DNA of 64,000 nt from an uncultured Lachnospiraceae bacterium (lineage in GTDB: Bacteria > Bacillota > Clostridia > Lachnospirales > Lachnospiraceae), in the NCBI GenBank assembly GCA_910584965.1, contig CAJUDZ010000016.1, positions 13,334-77,333 on the forward strand, written 5' to 3'. Shown piece by piece: positions 8,481-15,311 of this stretch. The number at the start of each line of letters is the position of its first letter. Position 1 is the first letter of the stretch. The position numbers and the translations under genes were made by a program. Below the pieces are notes generated by a model. The model saw nothing but the letters and a program-made list of their open reading frames with translations, was not told where the DNA came from and ran no database searches.

Positions 8481-8630
8481 AAAAAAGGCCAGTAAACCAC
8501 TGCCCTGAAGGCATAGTGGTACTACTGGCACAAAATACAAACTTAACAGCGTGTGCAATGCGGAGCATCTTCCGCATACAGCCTGAACAGACCATATCTC
8601 CCATACGGGATACGCACAAAAATCAATTAC
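8481..8630 (-). ncRNA. Candidate small structured RNA, copy 1
   Basis: About 150 bases between a strong minus-strand promoter (8637-8665) and an intrinsic terminator: GCCAGTA (8488-8494) pairs with TACTGGC (8523-8529), ACCACT with AGTGGT, then T6. The core shares near-identical blocks with the locus at 10311-10447: GATTTTTGTGCG near the 5' end, and GCATTGCACACGCTGTTAAG before the terminator. Between these, arms differ but still pair (TGCGGA/TCCGCA). No coding frame is conserved between copies. It may be a free small RNA or an attenuating leader of the operon starting at 8202. I do not recognise a known RNA family. Ends are estimated from promoter and terminator. Confidence 0.65.
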
Positions 8631-8636
8631 AAGGAC

Positions 8637-8665
8637 AGTTTAGCACAAGATATGGATGAAGTCAA
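8637..8665 (-). promoter_or_regulatory. SigA-type promoter of RNA copy 1
   Basis: On the minus strand, TTGACT (8665-8660), 17 bases, TAAACT (8642-8637). Element spacing and sequence are conserved in copy 2. Confidence 0.75.
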
Positions 8666-8671
8666 GCCGTC

Positions 8672-8689
8672 AATACTATATATAGTATT
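8672..8689. promoter_or_regulatory. 18-bp palindrome upstream of RNA copy 1 promoter
   Basis: AATACTATATATAGTATT is a perfect palindrome directly upstream of the -35 box. Copy 2 has the same left arm (AATACTATATATAG) at the corresponding place. It is a candidate operator or activator site. Confidence 0.55.
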
Positions 8690-8738
8690 TCGGTATGTAA
8701 AAAATGCAAAATCTTGTATGTTGGGATCTTTCGGATTT

Positions 8739-9944
8739 TCAGGAAGCCTCCATATCAAACAGCGAGAGCTGTACCGGCTGTTCTTTTTTCTCGTTCTCCT
8801 TTTCCCGGCGCATCTTTTCCAGCTCTGCGATCCGTTCCGGCCCCAGCCATTTATCCGCATGGCGCCGGTCTGCGCTGAACTCCTCCAGACTCTCATATCC
8901 CTGCTCCATCAGTTTCTTTTCCAGACGCCTGACCGCAGATTCCCTCCGCTGCTGCCGCCTTTCCCTTTTGTTTTCGGAATCCCGCTTTTCCATATCGGAG
9001 GCATGTACGATCTGTATCCCGTTACGGATATCCTCCAGATCCTGCATCAGGTCCCGGCTCTCCCGCTGTTCGGCACGGACATTCAGGATCTCAAAGGAAA
9101 AATACCTGCCGTGGTATTCAGAGAAAAACAGTTCCGTAAAATAGTGGTTCCGCATTTTCTCCTTTATCTTATCCTGGCAGAGCCTGGCGCATATTTTGGC
9201 GATATCCATGCTCACCGGATGGTCAAACAGCTTTTTTCCCTTGATGATCTGGCTGTCTATCTGCCCTTCAAACAGCGTGCCGTTCAGATCTGTTCTTAAA
9301 TAGGATATCTTCACATCATAAAATACATTCCCCCTCTTTTTATCCAGCTCATGCCCCAGAACCGGGCACATCCCGACACATCTCCTTCGACCGCAGTAAT
9401 AAGGATCATAATTCATTTCCCATTCCAGCGTATCCCTGTTAAACCTCGTATGCTCCCGGCAGACGCGACCCTTCTTCTGCAGCTCGAAACTGACCTCCTG
9501 CCTTCGTATCTCTTCATCATGGAGTTTTAAGATATGCTCCACACTTCCTTCATAACAGTATTCTTCATCTGTCATATGGACTTCACAGTCATACCGGAGT
9601 ACGCCGTGATCCTGAAGGTACTCATGTTTCAGCGTGCATTCCTTTTTTTCATAAGGACAGTGGATTGTTGCCATATCGTTTTCAAACGTCCATTCAATAC
9701 CCATGTAGCTCATGTTGCTGTGGCACTGGAGCCCTTTACACTGCAGGCCGCAGGGAGTCTTAAAGGTCTGCTCATAGATCCACCAGCGTTCATAGATAAA
9801 TCCGCCTGAATAATTATCAAGGGTCTTTTCCTGCCATGTGGGAACGTCCACCTTTACATAGTCCGGATGATGGTCTGCGGTATATCCTTCCGCCAGCAGC
9901 CGTTTTGTTAAAGCGTTGTATTCCCAGTGTTCTTTCTCTCTCAT
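8739..9944 (-). CDS. Cys-rich element protein with C-terminal sliding-clamp-binding motif
   Basis: 401 residues from ATG 9944, which has GGAGG nearby; that ribosome site overlaps the stop of the 67-residue gene before it. The upstream extension to 10121 is out-of-frame shadow of that gene. The N-terminal 240 residues contain many paired Cys/His (TPCGLQCKGLQCHSNM, HCPYEKKECTLKHEY, YYCGRRRCVGMCPVLGHEL), suggesting bound zinc. A charged coiled segment (about 310-390) follows. The C-terminus reads EQPVQLSLFDMEAS. QLSLF (392-396) matches the consensus peptide (QL[S/D]LF) by which DNA enzymes bind the beta clamp (DnaN). I do not recognise the family; recruitment to replicating DNA is the inference. 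Confidence 0.8.
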   Translation of the reverse strand: MREKEHWEYNALTKRLLAEGYTADHHPDYVKVDVPTWQEKTLDNYSGGFIYERWWIYEQTFKTPCGLQCKGLQCHSNMSYMGIEWTFENDMATIHCPYEKKECTLKHEYLQDHGVLRYDCEVHMTDEEYCYEGSVEHILKLHDEEIRRQEVSFELQKKGRVCREHTRFNRDTLEWEMNYDPYYCGRRRCVGMCPVLGHELDKKRGNVFYDVKISYLRTDLNGTLFEGQIDSQIIKGKKLFDHPVSMDIAKICARLCQDKIKEKMRNHYFTELFFSEYHGRYFSFEILNVRAEQRESRDLMQDLEDIRNGIQIVHASDMEKRDSENKRERRQQRRESAVRRLEKKLMEQGYESLEEFSADRRHADKWLGPERIAELEKMRREKENEKKEQPVQLSLFDMEAS

Positions 9945-9955
9945 TCCGTTCCTCC

Positions 9956-10159
9956 TTACAGCCCCTGGCAGGGGCGCATCCCGAAATAGTCTTCCATGCG
10001 GTCCCTCAGCCTCTCCGCTGACATGCCGTATTCTCCGGCAATGCAGGATTCGCAGCATGGATATCTGTATGCCAGGGTTTTTGATAACCGGGCATCCCAG
10101 CTGTTTAACTGCCGGCTGCATTTGTTACAGTCCTGATTTAACCATCTTACTTTCTGCAA
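9956..10159 (-). CDS. 67-residue Cys-rich protein, TTG start
   Basis: Starts at TTG 10159-10157, preceded by AGGAGGAG at five to six bases, and ends at 9956 inside the ribosome site of the next gene. The product has CNKC near 12-15 and CCESC near 35-39, a four-Cys zinc-ribbon-like arrangement, then an amphipathic tail (MSAERLRDRMEDYFGMRP). It is the first gene after RNA locus copy 2 and is probably co-translated with the clamp-motif protein. Function unknown. Confidence 0.75.
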   Translation of the reverse strand: MQKVRWLNQDCNKCSRQLNSWDARLSKTLAYRYPCCESCIAGEYGMSAERLRDRMEDYFGMRPCQGL

Positions 10160-10176
10160 TCGTTCTCCTCCTTCCT

Positions 10177-10190
10177 ATAGAAATTTCTAT
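10177..10190. promoter_or_regulatory. 14-bp palindrome upstream of the 67-residue gene
   Basis: ATAGAAATTTCTAT is a perfect palindrome between the second hairpin of RNA copy 2 and the ribosome site at about 10165-10172. It could be an operator; nothing else supports a function. Confidence 0.3.
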
Positions 10191-10220
10191 CCTCAGCCTT
10201 CCGGCATCCGGGCAGCAAAA

Positions 10221-10285
10221 AAGCAGGAATGACTCCCCTGATAGTTCGGCGTCCATAATTTCTATGAACCGGCGTCATTCCTGCT
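10221..10285 (-). terminator. Second terminator-like hairpin of RNA locus copy 2
   Basis: Arms AGCAGGAATGAC (10221-10232) and GTCATTCCTGCT (10274-10285), followed on the minus strand by TTTTTTGC. Compared with copy 1, two base pairs change on both sides, which supports selection on the hairpin. Confidence 0.75.
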
Positions 10286-10310
10286 CTGATAAGAGATTAT
10301 TAAATTCCCA

Positions 10311-10447
10311 AAACAAAAAGCCAGCGGTAGACCACTTGCTGGGCATAGTGATACTGCTGGCACATTTATACAAACTTAACAGCGTGTGCAATGCGGGAAA
10401 TATTCCGCCTGCAGCTCCATAAAAGGATTCGCACAAAAATCAATTAC
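10311..10447 (-). ncRNA. Candidate small structured RNA, copy 2
   Basis: Paralogue of the locus at 8481-8630, with the same order: promoter, GATTTTTGTGCG block, a variable hairpin, the GCATTGCACACGCTGTTAAG block, then a terminator (GCCAGC against GCTGGC, then TTTTTG on the minus strand). The variable hairpin here is shorter. It leads the operon of the 67-residue and clamp-motif proteins. Two copies in one element, each at an operon head, point to a common regulatory role. Confidence 0.65.
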
Positions 10448-10453
10448 AAGGGA

Positions 10454-10482
10454 AGTGTAGCACAAGATATGGATTACGTCAA
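10454..10482 (-). promoter_or_regulatory. SigA-type promoter of RNA copy 2
   Basis: On the minus strand, TTGACG (10482-10477), 17 bases, TACACT (10459-10454). The imperfect palindrome AATACTATATATAGCGTT lies upstream. Confidence 0.75.
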
Positions 10483-10524
10483 TGATTTAACGCTATATAT
10501 AGTATTTTGGATAATCGAAAATGG

Positions 10525-10820
10525 GTAGCTGCAAGGAAAAACAGTATTTTATAAAAAAATTTTTATTCTTGCAGAAATATCCTGCTTTCCCCGCTATTTT
10601 ATTATTGTATAGGCCATTTAAGAAAAGATGCCATATAAACCGTACATTGAAAATTTCACAGCATGGTACTGGGAGTTATACAGGTGCATGGGATAGGACT
10701 GCCTTTCAGGCAGACTTACCCCTGCTTAATCGCTGCACAGCACGGCCTGAAAATACGCGGCAGAGACACTGGCACAGGAAGTGGCCCAGGGCGTCATGTG
10801 GATAAAATTTTTTTTTTGCT
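10525..10820. other. Intergenic stretch without convincing gene
   Basis: Between the RNA copy 2 promoter and the excisionase promoter. The middle (about 10655-10800) is more G+C-rich than its flanks and contains a short hairpin (CTGCCTTTCAGGCAG). Frames on both strands are open for some distance, but none has a ribosome site or recognisable protein. It may be a decayed gene or hold a transfer or recombination site. Confidence 0.4.
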
Positions 10821-10828
10821 AATTGCAG

Positions 10829-10858
10829 TTGAAATGTCAGCAGTTCACTTCGTATATT
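10829..10858 (+). promoter_or_regulatory. Promoter of the excisionase-integrase operon
   Basis: TTGAAA at 10829-10834, 18 bases, TATATT at 10853-10858, about 65 bases upstream of the excisionase start. Confidence 0.5.
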
Positions 10859-10923
10859 ATATATGGAGAGTATTACAAAGGATTATGCTGATTCTGCTTC
10901 AGCTGCAAGGAAAGGAGTATTGT

Positions 10924-11127
10924 ATGGCAGCTGAACAAATGAACATGAAAACACCAGCCGAAAACGAAAAAAGGACATATTCTGTCCAGGAGATTGCCGA
11001 TATCCTGCAGATCAGCCGGAGTATGGCTTACAATCTCTGTTCCCAGTCTCTTTTTAAGACGGTCAGGGTAGGGAAATATGTCAGGGTATCTAAACCTTCC
11101 TTCGATGAATGGCTGGACAGTAAATAG
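10924..11127 (+). CDS. xis: Excisionase-type HTH DNA-binding protein
   Basis: 67 residues from ATG 10924, with AAAGGAG six bases upstream; a longer reading from 10663 lacks a ribosome site. The core (19-66) has the helix-turn-helix of the excisionase/MerR-like family: TYSVQEIADILQISRSMAYN, then VRVGKYVRVSKPSFDEWLD. These proteins bend DNA at attachment sites and steer integrase towards excision. It is followed 17 bases later by the integrase, the usual xis-int pair. Confidence 0.85.
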   Translation: MAAEQMNMKTPAENEKRTYSVQEIADILQISRSMAYNLCSQSLFKTVRVGKYVRVSKPSFDEWLDSK

Positions 11128-11144
11128 AAAGAAGGAGAATCAGT

Positions 11145-12539
11145 ATGGCATCTATTGTAAAACGAGGCAAATCATATTCTGTTGTTTATTATCAGGGAAC
11201 CGGGAAAAAACGTCAGCAGGTCTGGGAATCCGGTCTCAGCTATTCTACTGCCAAGAGCAGGAAAGCCCAGATTGAGCATGAGCAGGCAACCAATACCGTT
11301 ACCACGGTGGAAAGCAAGGATATGACAGTCAGTGAGTTCCTTTATGAATTCATTGAAAAATACGGCCTGAAAAAATGGCGGGCATCTACCTATGACGGCA
11401 ATAACGGGCTTTTAGAGAATTATGTCCATCCATACCTGGGTGACAAAAAGCTCCGTTCCATCAAAACAAAGACGGTGGATGACTATTATCATTTTCTGGA
11501 AACAGAAGCGGAGCCGGCTACCAATATGGGGAGGCCCATGAGGGAGCATATCACGGCATCTACCATCCATGACATCCACAAGGTATTGCGGTGTGCTTTT
11601 AATCTTGCTGTGCGCTGGGAATACATCAGTAAAAATCCGTTCCTTAACGCGACCCTTCCAGAGCATCACGAAAAAGAAAGGGTAGTCCTGGAGCCGGAAC
11701 AGATACTGAAGGTCCTGGAATTTACCAACCGTCCCGAATACTATGATTATTACCTGATCCATTGTGCGGTCCTGATCGCCATTGGGTGTACCGTGCGCGG
11801 CGGCGAGATCGGCGGCCTGCAGTGGGACAGGGTCAATTTTGAGAAACAGATTATCCACTTTGACCGGGCAATCGACCGAGTATCCAAGAAAAATATGGAT
11901 ATGCCAAAGATGAACATTCTTTTTAAATTCCCGAATCTTTATCCGGGAACCAAAACAACGATTGTCCTGAAACAGCCAAAGAGCGATGACACCATACGGG
12001 ATGTGGATGTTCCCCAGAGCGTGCTGAATGCGCTGCTTGTATTAAAAGACATGCAGGACAAGCTGAAAAAGGAACTGGGTTCCGATGGGTATATGGATTA
12101 TAACCTTACTATATGCCAAGCGAACGGGCGCCCCATTATGACAGAGCACCTGAACAAACGGTTTAAGGAAATCCTGACGGAAATGAACGACCCTGATATG
12201 GATCCCCAGGAGATTGTTTTCCACAGCCTGCGTCATACCAGCGCCACAGCCAAGCTTCTCATGTCGGGAGGCGACTACAATTCGGTCATGCAGGCCGGCG
12301 GGTGGTCCAATCTGGAAATGCTGACCAGACGTTATGGGAAACACTCTTTCGCCAGCGAGCGTGAAAAGCTGGCTGGCAAAATGGATGATTTCCTTGACGG
12401 CAAAGGCATAAGCGAACCACCGAAAAACGATAAAAACGAGGCAGATTCTGCAGAACAGGTACTGCAGCAGCTTATAAAATCAAATCCTGAACTGCTAATA
12501 GAATTTGCAAGGTCTATCCAAAATGCTAATAAGGAATAA
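11145..12539 (+). CDS. int: Tyrosine-recombinase integrase (Tn916 Int-like)
   Basis: 464 residues. The N-terminal arm-binding domain is about 1-60 (ASIVKRGKSYSVVYYQGTGK), the SAM-like core-binding domain about 70-170, and the catalytic domain about 190-410. Catalytic residues visible: Arg in CTVRGGEIGGLQW, HSLRHTSAT (H-x-x-R-H), the Trp of GGWSNLEM, and nucleophile Tyr in TRRYGKHS. A charged extra tail of some 50 residues follows. It should cut and rejoin DNA at the tRNA-Arg attachment site. The gene ends about 260 bases from the tRNA; the gap and the gene's last 50 bases contain eight copies of an octamer likely used as its arm sites. Confidence 0.93.
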   Translation: MASIVKRGKSYSVVYYQGTGKKRQQVWESGLSYSTAKSRKAQIEHEQATNTVTTVESKDMTVSEFLYEFIEKYGLKKWRASTYDGNNGLLENYVHPYLGDKKLRSIKTKTVDDYYHFLETEAEPATNMGRPMREHITASTIHDIHKVLRCAFNLAVRWEYISKNPFLNATLPEHHEKERVVLEPEQILKVLEFTNRPEYYDYYLIHCAVLIAIGCTVRGGEIGGLQWDRVNFEKQIIHFDRAIDRVSKKNMDMPKMNILFKFPNLYPGTKTTIVLKQPKSDDTIRDVDVPQSVLNALLVLKDMQDKLKKELGSDGYMDYNLTICQANGRPIMTEHLNKRFKEILTEMNDPDMDPQEIVFHSLRHTSATAKLLMSGGDYNSVMQAGGWSNLEMLTRRYGKHSFASEREKLAGKMDDFLDGKGISEPPKNDKNEADSAEQVLQQLIKSNPELLIEFARSIQNANKE

Positions 12540-12724
12540 ATTTATTAGCAGACAATATGGCAGGTAAAAATGCCGTATTAGCAAAAAAAATAAAATCTGG
12601 TGTTTGAGAAGCTTCGGAATCGGGATTTTATTAGCAGAAAAATGGGAGAAAATATTTGAACATCCGACCATTTGCCTGTATTAGCATGCAGGTTCGATTT
12701 TGAGAATGTATTAGCATATTAGCA
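12493..12724. repeat. Eight copies of TATTAGCA at the element's right end (probable integrase/excisionase arm sites)
   Basis: Direct copies start at 12543, 12576, 12629, 12679, 12709 and 12717; inverted copies (TGCTAATA) are at 12493-12500 and 12524-12531, inside the end of the integrase gene. Most direct copies have a T or G before the motif. Clustered short repeats between integrase gene and attachment site are the pattern of arm-type integrase sites in lambda and Tn916-like systems. The assignment to Int rather than Xis is inference. Confidence 0.7.
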
Positions 12725-12753
12725 AAATCGGATTTTGACGCTGAAATGAAGAA

Positions 12754-12787
12754 AGCCGAAAACCCGCTAAAATCAAGGCTTTCGGCT
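12754..12787 (-). terminator. Terminator downstream of tRNA-Arg
   Basis: AGCCGAAA (12754-12761) pairs with TTTCGGCT (12780-12787). On the minus strand the hairpin follows the tRNA 3' end by about ten bases and is itself followed by TTCTTCATTT. Confidence 0.6.
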
Positions 12788-12797
12788 GTGTTTCCAG

Positions 12798-12871
12798 CGT
12801 TCCCGAGGTGACTCGAACACCCGACCTACCGCTTAGGAGGCGGTCGCTCTATCCATCTGAGCTACGGAAAC
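12798..12871 (-). tRNA. tRNA-Arg, anticodon CCT
   Basis: All arms fold: acceptor GTTTCCG against CGGGAAC, D-arm GCTC..GAGC, anticodon stem ACCGC against GCGGT with loop CTCCTAA (anticodon CCT), and T-loop TTCGAGT within GGGTG..CACCT pairing. The discriminator is G and no CCA is encoded. Its 3' end faces the integrase, so it is the insertion target and appears intact after integration. Confidence 0.93.
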
Positions 12872-12904
12872 GTGTATAAAATTGTGTGTGACTTACTACC
12901 TCAT

Positions 12905-12974
12905 GTCCTCCAAAAAGTTTCCGTTGTAGGTTCTCTTAGGAGGCGAACGCTCTATCCTGCTGAGCTACAGAGAC
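12905..12974 (-). pseudogene. Decayed tRNA-Arg (CCT) copy
   Basis: The 5' half is a good tRNA: GTCTCTG, D-arm GCTC..GAGC, anticodon region with CTCCTAA loop. The anticodon stem has one mismatch (TTCGC/GAGAA). The T-arm is lost: CGGAAAC replaces the TTC-R-A loop, the stem pairs poorly, and the acceptor 3' strand matches only in part. It lies 33 bases upstream of the intact tRNA-Arg with the same anticodon, so it may be the older host copy or a leftover of an earlier integration. Confidence 0.7.
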
Positions 12975-13067
12975 ATCTATTTTCATATTATTATAACATA
13001 TAATCTAATAATATAAAAATCTTTTATAAATAAAATTTACGATAAAATTTTAATTCCTGGAAATTTT

Positions 13068-13955
13068 TCACGCTATATCAGGATAATTAATATAACCCTG
13101 CATCCAGATAATGCCTTTGAACCTGCGTCCAATCTGCGGTTCGCCATACAAATCCGCAGCATTAATGCAGATATCGAATTGTAAATCATTACAACTCAGC
13201 TTCATAAGATATATTTCTTCCCCTGTCAGCTTATTCGCCGTTTTGGAATATTCCAAAATCTCTCCGAGAATGGAGTATTGATCACATTCCACTCCATACG
13301 GCATGAAATAAGTATCGACGAGACTGAATACATCTTCTTTTAAAATCTTCCTGGATATGGATGTATATGTATCCATATCTTCCAAAGTAAGGCTTTCTAT
13401 CGCATCCTCATCACCCTGTCTTGCGGCAGCGATCAGCTGATTTCTGTTTAAAGAAGCTTTTTTGACTCTGCGCATATCCATTTCGTCTTTTACAAGAGGA
13501 AGTATGATATTCCCTTTGACAGAAAGACCGGACAGCGTAAGGGTTGTACCTCTGATCGGAAGCATATTTGTATGCTGTGCTTTTACATAAGGTATGATAT
13601 TCTGCAAATAAAAAATCAGACTGACGCCGACTTTAATATCGTCACAGACTCCGGCGTAAGATTCTTTTTCCGCATGGCGTTCTACGGATACGTCCTCATA
13701 GGAACTGACGCCCCTTCCTCTTAAATAAGGATAAAAATAGTCAAACGTAAATTTGTCGTCCGCGTCAAATTCCCCGCAGACAGCAATTCCCATATTCTCA
13801 GCAAAATCTTCACAAAATTCTGCAAGTATGGTTTCATCCCCGTTAGACGTATAAGAACGACGCGTTGCACTCAATATGATATCCGTGACCAGTTTCTGTT
13901 GTTCTCGCTTGTCCATCAGCTTACTAAAACCAATAGCCCGCATATATTTATGCAA
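13068..13955 (-). CDS. DUF3881 family protein
   Basis: 295 residues starting at TTG 13955-13953, giving MHKYMRAIGFSKLMDKREQQ. GGAGG lies eight bases upstream, whereas the GTG at 13964 overlaps that ribosome site and the ATG at 13943 is too far away. The family is found next to serS in Lachnospiraceae; no biochemical function is known to me. The sequence is a soluble alpha/beta protein without membrane segments or evident catalytic motif. It follows serS by 15 bases and is probably co-transcribed. Confidence 0.8.
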   Translation of the reverse strand: MHKYMRAIGFSKLMDKREQQKLVTDIILSATRRSYTSNGDETILAEFCEDFAENMGIAVCGEFDADDKFTFDYFYPYLRGRGVSSYEDVSVERHAEKESYAGVCDDIKVGVSLIFYLQNIIPYVKAQHTNMLPIRGTTLTLSGLSVKGNIILPLVKDEMDMRRVKKASLNRNQLIAAARQGDEDAIESLTLEDMDTYTSISRKILKEDVFSLVDTYFMPYGVECDQYSILGEILEYSKTANKLTGEEIYLMKLSCNDLQFDICINAADLYGEPQIGRRFKGIIWMQGYINYPDIA

Positions 13956-13970
13956 AGGTTTCACCTCCCT

Positions 13971-15248
13971 TTATCTGATTTCCGTCTTGCCGCCCATATA
14001 TGGACGAAGAACTTCGGGAATACGAACGGAGCCATCTTCCTGCAGATTATTTTCCAAAAATGCAATCAACATTCTGGGCGGTGCAACAACCGTATTATTC
14101 AGTGTATGGGCAAAATATTTACCGTCTTTGCCATTCACCCGTATTCTCAATCTCCTTGCCTGAGCGTCGCCAAGATTAGAGCAGCTTCCTACTTCAAAAT
14201 ATTTCTTTTGTCTCGGGGACCATGCTTCTACATCAAAGGATTTTACTTTCAAATCGGCAAGATCGCCAGAACAGCATTCAATGGTCCTGACCGGAACATC
14301 TAATGATCTAAATAAGTCTACCGTATTTTGCCATAGTTTGTCAAACCAAATCGGAGATTCTTCCGGTTTGCATACGACAATCATTTCCTGTTTTTCAAAT
14401 TGATGAATCCGATAAACGCCGCGCTCCTCTATGCCGTGCGCTCCTTTTTCTTTACGGAAACAAGGAGAATAGCTTGTCAGTGTCTGAGGCAGATTCTCTT
14501 CCGGCACAATTGTATCAATAAATTTACCGATCATGGAATGCTCTGACGTTCCAATTAAGTATAAATCTTCTCCTTCGATTTTATACATCATGGCATCCAT
14601 TTCCGCAAAACTCATTACGCCGTCAACAACAGCGCTGCGAATCATAAAAGGCGGTACACAGTAAGTAAATCCTCTGTCAATCATAAAATCTCTTGCATAA
14701 GAAATAACAGCGGAGTGAAGTCTTGCAATATCACCCATCAAATAATAAAAGCCGTTTCCCGCAACTCTTCCCGCAGCATCCATATCGATGCCGTTAAACT
14801 TTTCCATAATTTCCGTATGATAAGGAATTTCAAAATCCGGTACTACCGGTTCTCCGTATTTCTGAACTTCCACATTCTCAGAGTCATCCTTGCCGATCGG
14901 AACGGACGGATCGATGATATTCGGAATCGTCATCATATCCTTTTTAATTTTTTCACGCAATTCATTTTCTTTTTCTTTCAACTGGTTAAGCCGTTCCGCA
15001 TTCGCAGAAACTTCCGCTTTTTTTGCTTCCGCTTCTTCTTTTTTACCCTGTGACATTAATGTGCCGATTTCTTTTGATATTTTATTCCGGCTGGCACGAA
15101 TATCATCAGCTTCCTGCTGTGTCTTTCTGACTTCTTCATCCAGAGCAATCACTTCATCCACCAGTTCCAGTTTGGAATCCTGAAATTTCTTTTTGATATT
15201 TTCTTTTACAATCTCCGGATTTTCTCTTAAAAATTTTATATCTATCAT
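13971..15248 (-). CDS. serS: Seryl-tRNA synthetase
   Basis: 425 residues. The N-terminal tRNA-binding coiled coil is at about 25-105. The class II core has serine-pocket motif GTSEHSM, motif 2 CFRKEKGAHGIEERGVYRIH, motif 3 with EVGSCSNLGDAQARR, and the terminal ENNLQEDGSVRIPEVLRPYM. It charges tRNA-Ser with serine in the cytosol. The segment after motif 3 (HTLNNTVVAPPRMLIAFLEN) differs from the common bacterial HTLNGSGLAVGRT form, so this is a divergent bacterial branch, but the key Arg and Glu residues are there. No T-box leader is seen; the gene follows the HD-GYP gene by 63 bases. Confidence 0.96.
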   Translation of the reverse strand: MIDIKFLRENPEIVKENIKKKFQDSKLELVDEVIALDEEVRKTQQEADDIRASRNKISKEIGTLMSQGKKEEAEAKKAEVSANAERLNQLKEKENELREKIKKDMMTIPNIIDPSVPIGKDDSENVEVQKYGEPVVPDFEIPYHTEIMEKFNGIDMDAAGRVAGNGFYYLMGDIARLHSAVISYARDFMIDRGFTYCVPPFMIRSAVVDGVMSFAEMDAMMYKIEGEDLYLIGTSEHSMIGKFIDTIVPEENLPQTLTSYSPCFRKEKGAHGIEERGVYRIHQFEKQEMIVVCKPEESPIWFDKLWQNTVDLFRSLDVPVRTIECCSGDLADLKVKSFDVEAWSPRQKKYFEVGSCSNLGDAQARRLRIRVNGKDGKYFAHTLNNTVVAPPRMLIAFLENNLQEDGSVRIPEVLRPYMGGKTEIR

Positions 15249-15311
15249 GTACGATTTCCTCCTAATGATCTATTTTACTTTTTCTGAAATATTATTACAA
15301 GAGAAAATTTT

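Larger units (their letters stand above)
1..12797. mobile_element. Right end of an integrative (probably conjugative or mobilizable) element inserted at tRNA-Arg
   Basis: A tyrosine integrase and small excisionase (10924-12539) point at the 3' end of tRNA-Arg(CCT) at 12798-12871, the standard arrangement for elements that target a tRNA 3' end. Behind them lies a minus-strand module of primase, RecD2-like helicase, YqaJ exonuclease and PcfK-like protein that continues out of the window at position 1. The whole stretch is visibly richer in G+C than the serS-dnaA region that follows. No relaxase, coupling protein or type IV secretion gene is visible, so whether it is self-transmissible cannot be decided here. 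The left attachment site lies outside the window. The right limit is taken as the tRNA 3' end; the exact att core was not determined. Confidence 0.85.

Noticed and set aside
9945..10121. N-terminal extension of the clamp-motif protein
   Set aside because: It overlaps the well-supported 67-residue Cys-rich gene in another frame, and the ATG at 9944 has GGAGG.
10521..10923. Open frames upstream of the excisionase, including extension of its start to 10663
   Set aside because: No ribosome site at 10521 or 10663, composition unlike a protein, while ATG 10924 has a strong AAAGGAG site.
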